A stretch of 32,878 nucleotides of DNA, taken from positions 1 to 32,878 of the forward strand of contig NZ_VHKO01000031.1 in assembly GCF_015223435.1 (NCBI RefSeq). The letters run 5' to 3'. Below are positions 22,838 through 28,682 of the stretch, piece after piece. Source of the stretch: Vibrio hibernica (lineage in GTDB: Bacteria > Pseudomonadota > Gammaproteobacteria > Enterobacterales > Vibrionaceae). The position numbers and the translations under genes were made by a program. Under the pieces are notes generated by a model, which worked only from the letters and a program-made list of their open reading frames with translations, was not told where the DNA came from and ran no database searches. The first letter of the stretch is position 1. Each line of letters opens with the position of its first letter.

Positions 22838-23428
22838 ATGCTACAGAATCCTTTGCAAGTCCGTCTAGAGAAATTCGTGCCATGGCAACAAATCACCTTC
22901 ATGGCCTGTTTATGTGAGCGCATGTATCCGAATTACGCTTTGTTTTGTGATAACACTGAATTTTCAGATGCGCGTAAGTATCGAGAGATTTTAGATAGCG
23001 TATGGGAAATTCTAACGGTTAAAACTGCCAAGGTTAACTTTGAACGTCAACTGGAAAAACTTGAAGAGTTGATCCCAAGCTCAGAAGAGTATGAATTCTA
23101 CGCGGTTTACCCAGCAATCGATGCCTGTGTTGGTCTCTCTACTTTATTACATGCGTTGCTTGATCGCGATGATATGTTCGATGACATGATTGAACTAAGC
23201 CAGGTTTCAGTTAGAACCGTTGCTCAATTAGAAGAAGCACAAGGCTGCGATCCTATTACCAATGACAATCAAAAAGAAAACGAAGCCGTTTGTCAGGAGT
23301 GGGATGTTCAGTGGGCATTATTCCGTCCATTACGCGAAGCTGAAAAACGTGACATTGATTTGATAAAAGAATTGAGGATTGAATTACGCGTAGAAGGGAT
23401 CAGTAATATTGGGATCGGCTTAGATTAA
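22838..23428 (+). CDS. yjaG: YjaG family protein (DUF416)
   Basis: Conserved gammaproteobacterial protein of unknown function. The 196-residue product reads as a full-length orthologue of E. coli YjaG: it starts MLQNPLQVRLE, has WQQITFMACLCERMYPNYALF and the acidic helical stretch YPAIDACVGLSTLLHALL, and ends LRVEGISNIGIGLD. No signal peptide or membrane segment; it is acidic and mostly helical, so cytoplasmic. The yjaG-hupA order is conserved with E. coli, but 270 bases separate the two here and hupA has its own upstream region. Confidence 0.93.
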   Translation: MLQNPLQVRLEKFVPWQQITFMACLCERMYPNYALFCDNTEFSDARKYREILDSVWEILTVKTAKVNFERQLEKLEELIPSSEEYEFYAVYPAIDACVGLSTLLHALLDRDDMFDDMIELSQVSVRTVAQLEEAQGCDPITNDNQKENEAVCQEWDVQWALFRPLREAEKRDIDLIKELRIELRVEGISNIGIGLD

Positions 23429-23631
23429 CGAGCTGTTCTTTGTTTTTAGCTGACAAATGTTAAGCGAATATATTATTTTTATAAATAGTACTTCAAGCGT
23501 TTATATTAAAATAACCCTCTGTTTTTAAACTTTTTTATGTGGAATGAACAAGGGTTAAAGGCAAATTGTGAGTTAATGCTCAAAAACCGGTTAAAAAGTC
23601 GACATAAGAACAAAATATTGCTCACAAACCT

Positions 23632-23660
23632 TTGCCACATGGGGGTTTTATGCTTAAAGT
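23632..23660 (+). promoter_or_regulatory. Candidate hupA promoter
   Basis: TTGCCA at 23632-23637, a 17-base spacer and TAAAGT at 23655-23660, about 33 bases before the start. The -10 is a weak match. The A/T-rich 23460-23630 stretch upstream would suit nucleoid-protein or CRP/Fis control as known for E. coli hupA, but I see no strong operator. Confidence 0.4.
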
Positions 23661-23698
23661 GGTTCTAGATTTCTAAACACATAGAAGGGAAACCTAGA

Positions 23699-23971
23699 AT
23701 GAACAAGACTCAGTTAATTGATGCAATTGCGGAAAAAGCAGATTTATCTAAAGCTCAAGCGAAAGCAGCTCTTGAAGCCACTCTTAGCGGTGTAACTGGC
23801 GCACTTAAAGATGGTGACCAAGTGCAACTTATTGGTTTTGGTACTTTCAAAATTAATCACCGTGCGGCGCGTACTGGTCGTAACCCTAAAACGGGTGCAG
23901 AGATTCAAATCTCGGCTGCAAACGTACCTGCATTTACAGCCGGTAAAGCATTAAAAGACTCAGTAAAATAA
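23699..23971 (+). CDS. hupA: DNA-binding protein HU-alpha
   Basis: Abundant nucleoid protein that bends and compacts DNA without strong sequence preference. The product is 90 residues, the standard HU length. It starts [20 protein letters not shown] and carries the DNA-binding arm with [15 protein letters not shown] around residues 53-67, including the conserved proline that intercalates into DNA, then the C-terminal helix. AGAAGGG lies upstream of ATG 23699. An exceptionally strong terminator follows at 24037. Confidence 0.98.
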   Translation: MNKTQLIDAIAEKADLSKAQAKAALEATLSGVTGALKDGDQVQLIGFGTFKINHRAARTGRNPKTGAEIQISAANVPAFTAGKALKDSVK

Positions 23972-24036
23972 TTTAACCTTAAATTGTCTTTTTAGCCACG
24001 GCACCTTCTCGCATCTTGCCGTTGTTTGAGTATATA

Positions 24037-24070
24037 CTACGCTGAGTCCTCAACTCAGCGTAGTTTTTTT
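24037..24070 (+). terminator. Very strong intrinsic terminator after hupA, abutting the next gene
   Basis: Perfect 11-bp stem CTACGCTGAGT / ACTCAGCGTAG around a CCTCA loop, followed by seven T at 24064-24070. The next base, 24071, is the A of the DUF1481 start codon. Just before and into the left arm lies TATACT (24033-24038), a possible -10. Confidence 0.95.
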
Positions 24071-24790
24071 ATGAAGCGTATTCTCCTTCCTGTTCTTATT
24101 TTATTAGCCCTTGCTGGTTGCTCATCCACTCAAAATTTATTCAGTGGCAAATTTGTACGCTCAGTTGAACCATTTAATTGGTCTGGCGGAGAAGTGACCG
24201 ATAATTCTAAATCTTATTATTGGTTAAATCGCTCAGCCACCGAGCCTCAATCAGCCTCTGATTATGTCGAACTCTCAAACGATGCATGGTACAAATCTAG
24301 CTATAAATGGCAAAATGGAATGATCCGTGAAATTGTACGTGAAGGGCAAACAGCGCAAAATAGTCATGATCTACAACGTTATTTAGTCCATATCCGCTTT
24401 AGTAATACGGGTGAGGCAATCTATCAGCGATATCGTATTGGAAATCAGGTCTTTCCACTAAATCAACCCGATCTTGATCGTTATGTGGAGGAAGCTGAGC
24501 GTATTGTCACTAAAGTCGAAGCTTTGCATTCTGATAATCTAAAATTAATTCAGGGTATATGGGATGGACAAACCTTTGAGGCATGTGATGGTCAACAATA
24601 TACCAACATTAATTTCCAAAATACGAAATTACCCCTCGCGATTAAAGATAGAATTAATACTTTAAATAGTTACGTTGCTTTTATTGGGATGACAAATCCA
24701 AAGCAAAATTCCGTGACCGTTAATCAATTAATTTCAATGAATGATGCTGACTATCCTTGTATCCAAAGGCCACATTTAAACATGAATTAA
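24071..24790 (+). CDS. DUF1481 lipoprotein (YjaH-like)
   Basis: Conserved envelope lipoprotein of unknown function found downstream of hupA in E. coli and vibrios. From ATG 24071 the product is 239 residues with a lipoprotein signal MKRILLPVLILLALAGC, lipobox LAGC with C17 lipidated, and S at +2, compatible with outer-membrane sorting. The mature part is soluble and mixed alpha/beta, with WSGGEVTDNSKSYYWLNR early and ACDGQQYTNINF late. The frame continues upstream to TTG 24026, but that would translate through the terminator stem and spoil the signal peptide. There is no Shine-Dalgarno: the seven T of the terminator directly precede ATG. Confidence 0.88.
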   Translation: MKRILLPVLILLALAGCSSTQNLFSGKFVRSVEPFNWSGGEVTDNSKSYYWLNRSATEPQSASDYVELSNDAWYKSSYKWQNGMIREIVREGQTAQNSHDLQRYLVHIRFSNTGEAIYQRYRIGNQVFPLNQPDLDRYVEEAERIVTKVEALHSDNLKLIQGIWDGQTFEACDGQQYTNINFQNTKLPLAIKDRINTLNSYVAFIGMTNPKQNSVTVNQLISMNDADYPCIQRPHLNMN

Positions 24791-24821
24791 CCAAGTTTTT
24801 ATGTGAAAGCTATCAAATAAG

Positions 24822-24857
24822 AAAGGCGCTGACTTTAATCATCAGCGCCTTTTTTTC
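24822..24857. terminator. Bidirectional terminator between DUF1481 gene and purD
   Basis: 11-bp stem AAAGGCGCTGA / TCAGCGCCTTT with a nine-base loop and a run of eight T on +. On - it gives CTTTCTTATTT, so it probably serves purHD as well. Confidence 0.9.
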
Positions 24858-24906
24858 ATTTTAAGCTTATAAATTTAAGCGATGTTATCGAGAAGGTTAT
24901 CTTATT

Positions 24907-26202
24907 TTATTGTGCATTATCTTCACGTTCAATGGCGCGGTAACCAATATCGCTGCGGTGAAACATACCATTCCAACTAACGGTTTTTGCTAGCTCATAA
25001 GCACGTTGTTGTGCTTCTAATACCGTATTACCTAACGCGGTGGCACAAAGTACACGTCCGCCATTCGTTACCACTTCACCCGCTTCATTATTGGTGGTGC
25101 CAGCGTGGAAGATTTTCTCACCTTCCGCAGCGTCACTTGTTGGCAAGTTAATCACATCACCTTTGGCATAATCGCCCGGATAACCGCCAGCGGCGAGTAC
25201 AATACCAATTGATGCGCGAGGATCCCAATGCGATTCGGCTTCATCTAGTTTTTCATCAATCGCCATTAAGCAAAGGTCTACTAAGTCAGACTGCATACGC
25301 ATCATAATGGGTTGCGTTTCTGGATCCCCAAAGCGGCAATTATATTCAATCACTTTTGGTGTGCCATCCGCCATGATCATTAAACCTGCATAAAGGAATC
25401 CGGTATAAGGATAACCTTCAGCGTCCATACCACGAACAGTCGGATAAATGATTTCTTCAAGCACACGCTCGTGGATTTCAGGTGTGACCACGGGGGCTGG
25501 TGAATAAGCGCCCATCCCGCCAGTATTAGGGCCCGTATCCTTATCGCCAACACGTTTATGATCTTGGCTGGTGGCCATTGGCAGAACGCTTGAGCCATCA
25601 ACCATTACGATAAAGCTGGCTTCTTCACCATCTAAAAACTCTTCGATAACGACGCGACTGCCTGCTTCACCAAAGGCATTACCTGCTAGCATATCTTGAA
25701 TCGCATCTTCGGCTTCTTGTAGTGTTATTGCCACAATCACGCCTTTACCTGCGGCTAGGCCATCGGCTTTGACCACAATCGGTGCGCCTTTCTCGCGAAC
25801 ATAAGCTAATGCAGGCTCGATCTCAGTAAAGTTAGCATAATCCCCGGTTGGGATTTTATGACGTGCTAAGAAGTCTTTTGTGAATGCTTTTGAACCTTCA
25901 AGCTGAGCGGCGGCTTTTGTTGGGCCAAAGATTGGCAGTTTTGCGGCACGGAATGCATCCACCACACCAATCACTAATGGCGCTTCAGGGCCAACAATCG
26001 TAAGTGCAATGCTATTGTTTTGTGCAAACTCAAGTAAACCTTCAATATCTTCAACACCAATATCGATGTTTTCTAATTTTGGTTCAAGAGCCGTACCTGC
26101 ATTACCAGGTGCAATAAATACTTTTGTTACGTCAGGGTTTTGCGCCGCTTTCCAGCCAAGTGCATGCTCGCGGCCACCGGCACCGATAATCAATACATTC
26201 AT
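24907..26202 (-). CDS. purD: Phosphoribosylamine-glycine ligase
   Basis: ATP-grasp enzyme of de novo purine synthesis that joins glycine to 5-phosphoribosylamine, giving GAR. The product is 431 residues (E. coli 429). It starts with the N-domain MNVLIIGAGGREHALGWK, then has the ATP-grasp domain (about 103-290) with VVKADGLAAGKGV and the PurD signature RFGDPETQP, and a C-domain ending in HRSDIGYRAIERE. AAGGA precedes the start at good spacing. It is second in the purH-purD operon, separated from purH by 306 bases filled largely by palindromic repeats. Confidence 0.98.
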   Translation of the reverse strand: MNVLIIGAGGREHALGWKAAQNPDVTKVFIAPGNAGTALEPKLENIDIGVEDIEGLLEFAQNNSIALTIVGPEAPLVIGVVDAFRAAKLPIFGPTKAAAQLEGSKAFTKDFLARHKIPTGDYANFTEIEPALAYVREKGAPIVVKADGLAAGKGVIVAITLQEAEDAIQDMLAGNAFGEAGSRVVIEEFLDGEEASFIVMVDGSSVLPMATSQDHKRVGDKDTGPNTGGMGAYSPAPVVTPEIHERVLEEIIYPTVRGMDAEGYPYTGFLYAGLMIMADGTPKVIEYNCRFGDPETQPIMMRMQSDLVDLCLMAIDEKLDEAESHWDPRASIGIVLAAGGYPGDYAKGDVINLPTSDAAEGEKIFHAGTTNNEAGEVVTNGGRVLCATALGNTVLEAQQRAYELAKTVSWNGMFHRSDIGYRAIEREDNAQ

Positions 26203-26237
26203 TTGTTGTTTCCTTTGATAGCCGCACCCTATGTCCT

Positions 26238-26302
26238 ATTTCTATGTCAAGCGTACTCATTTATGCTTATAAACTCCGCTCGCTTTCCTTGAACTAGAAA
26301 AT
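26238..26302. repeat. Imperfect palindromic repeat in the purH-purD spacer
   Basis: About 65 bases with inverted ends (ATTTCTA...TCAAG...CG on the left; CG...CTTGA...TAGAAAAT on the right) and a perfect central hairpin TTTAT-GCTT-ATAAA at 26260-26273. As RNA it folds into one long interrupted stem just before the purD ribosome binding site. It looks like one of the short dispersed intergenic palindromes common in Vibrio genomes; copy number cannot be checked here. Confidence 0.6.
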
Positions 26303-26386
26303 GGGGCTTGCTCTAAAATGAAAAGACTTCGTTAGAGTTATCTCTCTAAAAAATATAAAACTTGAATTTATTAAACCGTTTTCGAC

Positions 26387-26497
26387 ATAATTGGGAGTGC
26401 TAACAAGGCGACAACCGAGCTTATCCCTATGAGCATAGCTCGCTATGTGATTAGGGTAAGTGAGGGCAGTCAACGCAGTTACCACCACCCCAATTAT
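26387..26497. repeat. ERIC/IRU-like intergenic palindromic element
   Basis: A 111-base element with perfect 9-bp inverted ends (ATAATTGGG / CCCAATTAT) and a central palindrome CATAGC-TC-GCTATG. From memory it aligns with the enterobacterial ERIC consensus: AAGGCGACAACCGAGC resembles AAGGCGGCAAGCGAG on the left, and GTGAGGGCAGTCAACGCAG resembles GTGAGCGAATGCAGCCAACGCA on the right. The conserved ERIC feature, two long complementary arms around a central stem, is kept. It ends 12 bases after the purH stop and is transcribed within the purHD mRNA. Confidence 0.75.
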
Positions 26498-26508
26498 AAA
26501 GAAAAAAA

Positions 26509-28134
26509 TTAGTGACGGAAATGACGCATCCCGGTAAAGATCATCGCCATGCCATGTTCATCGGCAGCAGTAATCACTTCATCATCACGCATCGAACCAC
26601 CAGGTTGAATGACACATTTAATGCCAGCTTCTGCGGCCGCGTCAATACCATCGCGGAATGGGAAGAATGCATCAGATGCCATCACACAGCCTTCAACCAC
26701 TAAGCCTTCATCGGCGGCTTTAATTCCGGCAATTTTAGCAGAGTAAACGCGGCTCATTTGACCCGCGCCAACCCCAATCGTCATGTCACCTTTTGCATAA
26801 ACAATGGCGTTTGATTTCACGTATTTCGCGACTTTCCAGCAGAATAGAGCATCTTTTAGTTCTTCTTCTGTCGGTTGACGTTTTGACACAACTTTCAGGT
26901 CATCGAGACTTACCATGCCTTGGTCGCGGTCTTGAACTAACAAGCCACCATTAACACGTTTAATATCGAACTCAGTCGTCTTAGTTGACCATGTACCACA
27001 TTCTAATAAACGAAGATTTTTCTTGGTTTCAATTATTTTGACCGCTTCGCTTGAAACGCTTGGTGCAATGATCACTTCCACAAATTGACGGTCGACAATC
27101 GCCTGCGCGGTAGCGGCGTCTAATTCTTGGTTAAAGGCAATAATGCCACCAAATGCAGAGGTTGGATCGGTTTGATAGGCACGGTTGTAAGCTTCAAGAA
27201 TATCTTTACCAAGTGCAACGCCACATGGGTTGGCATGTTTTACGATCACACAGGCTGGCTCATTGAATTCTTTTACACACTCAAGCGCAGAATCGGTGTC
27301 GGCGATGTTGTTGTAAGACAGTGCTTTACCTTGGATTTGACGTGCGGTTGAAACTGATGCTTCTTGTGGGTTGGCCTCAACATAGAACGCGGCGGCTTGA
27401 TGGCTGTTTTCGCCATAGCGCATATCTTGTTTTTTCTCGAACTGCTGATTGAATGTGCGAGGGAATTTAACTTTATTTTTAGGAGAAGGAGCTGCGTCGC
27501 CTTCTTTGTTATTTGTTTCAGTAGACGCACCATAACAAGGAACCATAGTGCCGAAGTAGTTAGCGATCATGCCATCGTAAGCCGCGGTATGCTCAAAAGC
27601 GGCAATGGCTAAATCAAAACGGGTGTCGAGTGTGAGTGATTTTTCGTTGGCATCCATCTCAGCGATAACGCGAGAATAATCGTGCGCGTTCACCACAATA
27701 GCGACATCTTTATGGTTTTTAGCTGCAGAACGAACCATTGTTGGTCCGCCGATATCGATCTTTTCAACCGCATCAGCCAGAGTACAACCTTCTTTTGCCA
27801 CCGTTTCAGCGAATGGATAAAGGTTAACGACCACGATATCGATAGGTTTTATGCCGTGAGTTTCCATAATGGCTTCGTCAGTACCGCGACGGCCTAATAC
27901 ACCACCGTGAACTTTCGGGTGTAGCGTTTTTACACGGCCATCCATCATTTCAGGGAAACCAGTGTAATCAGAGACTTCAGTTGCTGCGATACCACTATCT
28001 TGCAATAGCTTGAACGTACCACCGGTTGACAGAATTTCGACATCACGTTGAACTAATGATTGCGCGAATTCCACAATACCAGTTTTATCGGATACGCTAA
28101 TTAGAGCGCGGCGAATTGGGCGAGCGTTTTGCAT
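26509..28134 (-). CDS. purH: Bifunctional AICAR formyltransferase / IMP cyclohydrolase
   Basis: Catalyses the last two steps to IMP. From ATG 28134 the product is 541 residues (E. coli 529). The N-terminal cyclohydrolase domain (1-200) has [18 protein letters not shown] and [15 protein letters not shown]. The C-terminal transformylase domain has RYGENSH (239-245) and the catalytic KHANPCG (299-305), ending TGMRHFRH. The linker (about 203-222, [12 protein letters not shown] and APSPKNKV) is about 12 residues longer than in E. coli and looks disordered. An ATG three codons upstream (28143) is too close to AAAGGA, while [10 protein letters not shown] matches the family start; the choice is not certain. 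First gene of purHD. Confidence 0.97.
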   Translation of the reverse strand: MQNARPIRRALISVSDKTGIVEFAQSLVQRDVEILSTGGTFKLLQDSGIAATEVSDYTGFPEMMDGRVKTLHPKVHGGVLGRRGTDEAIMETHGIKPIDIVVVNLYPFAETVAKEGCTLADAVEKIDIGGPTMVRSAAKNHKDVAIVVNAHDYSRVIAEMDANEKSLTLDTRFDLAIAAFEHTAAYDGMIANYFGTMVPCYGASTETNNKEGDAAPSPKNKVKFPRTFNQQFEKKQDMRYGENSHQAAAFYVEANPQEASVSTARQIQGKALSYNNIADTDSALECVKEFNEPACVIVKHANPCGVALGKDILEAYNRAYQTDPTSAFGGIIAFNQELDAATAQAIVDRQFVEVIIAPSVSSEAVKIIETKKNLRLLECGTWSTKTTEFDIKRVNGGLLVQDRDQGMVSLDDLKVVSKRQPTEEELKDALFCWKVAKYVKSNAIVYAKGDMTIGVGAGQMSRVYSAKIAGIKAADEGLVVEGCVMASDAFFPFRDGIDAAAEAGIKCVIQPGGSMRDDEVITAADEHGMAMIFTGMRHFRH

Positions 28135-28244
28135 GGCTTCCATATTCCTTTAATCATGAAGTTAAAACAAAGAAAGATATTTGCCAAAGTGATGCTTATG
28201 GTTTCAATGTTGATTGGCTAACCGAAACCAATTGGGCCGCTTTG

Positions 28245-28290
28245 GTAAATACCTTTTCGTGACATTATGGTTGTCACGATGGCTATTTAC
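28245..28290 (-). other. Two-part hairpin in the purH 5' leader
   Basis: Outer stem GTAAATA / TATTTAC (28245-28251 with 28284-28290) encloses a perfect inner stem CGTGACA / TGTCACG (28258-28264 with 28272-28278). It lies 111-156 bases before the purH start. Another short inverted pair, ATTGG/CCAAT, lies at 28213-28232. This is structured leader RNA or a binding site; no known riboswitch class was recognised. Confidence 0.55.
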
Positions 28291-28350
28291 TTTCACATTA
28301 ACTCAAGATTTGATGGCGCACATTCTAACTAATTTATCTTTAAAAAGCTC

Positions 28351-28366
28351 GCGCAATCGTTTGGCT
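28351..28366. promoter_or_regulatory. PurR-like operator upstream of purHD
   Basis: Read on -, AGCCAAACGATTGCGC matches the PurR operator consensus ACGCAAACGTTTGCGT at 12 of 16 positions, including the central CAAACG and TTGCG. It lies 217 bases upstream of purH. It sits inside the larger inverted repeat AAAAAGC...GCTTTTT (28342-28370), which could also act as a terminator for the small gene at 28424-28604. The purHD promoter is expected just downstream, but no strong -35/-10 pair was evident. Confidence 0.65.
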
Positions 28367-28423
28367 TTTTGTTTTTATCATCAAGTTTAGATGGTTGATT
28401 TAAATGTCGATGAAAACTGGCGG

Positions 28424-28604
28424 TTACTCACCTTTGAATAAATCACGGAAAAAATGCCCTGTTTTTTTTGCAGTATCACGAGTTGCATGACCAATATCGG
28501 TGGCCGTTTCTTTCACTTCATTTTTGACTTGTTGCTGCTCTTGTTTACTCGAACAGGCCGCTAAAATAAGAGTGAAAAACAATAAAAATAGATTTTAATG
28601 GCAT
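28424..28604 (-). pseudogene. Small lipoprotein gene broken by a single-base frameshift
   Basis: AAGGA eight bases before ATG 28604 opens MPLKSIFIVF, but this frame stops after 19 codons. Removing one T from the T5 run (28584-28588) gives a continuous 59-residue lipoprotein: signal MPLKSILLFFTLILAAC with lipobox LAAC, then SSKQEQQQVKNEVKETATD and IGHATRDTAKKTGHFFRDLFKGE. The mature part is a charged amphipathic helix as in other tiny envelope lipoproteins. No alternative start with a ribosome site exists in the second frame. It may be a genuine pseudogene, a sequencing error in a homopolymer, or phase-variable slippage. Confidence 0.7.
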
Positions 28605-28682
28605 GGTTTAAATCCTTGAATATGTATACAAAACGGACAAAGAATAACGTTAAAACAGAGTGCTGTTAAGTGTTATTAGGAT

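Noticed and set aside
23561..23580. CRP-like site TGTGAGTTAATGCTCA before hupA
   Set aside because: Only the left half fits the CRP consensus; the right half is GCTCA rather than TCACA.
24026..24070. Longer DUF1481 start at TTG 24026
   Set aside because: It would translate through a strong terminator stem and put 15 polar residues before a perfect lipoprotein signal.
27273..27612. Overlapping frames on both strands inside purH (74-86 codons)
   Set aside because: They overlap the conserved purH linker and transformylase region and lack start signals or domain-like sequence.
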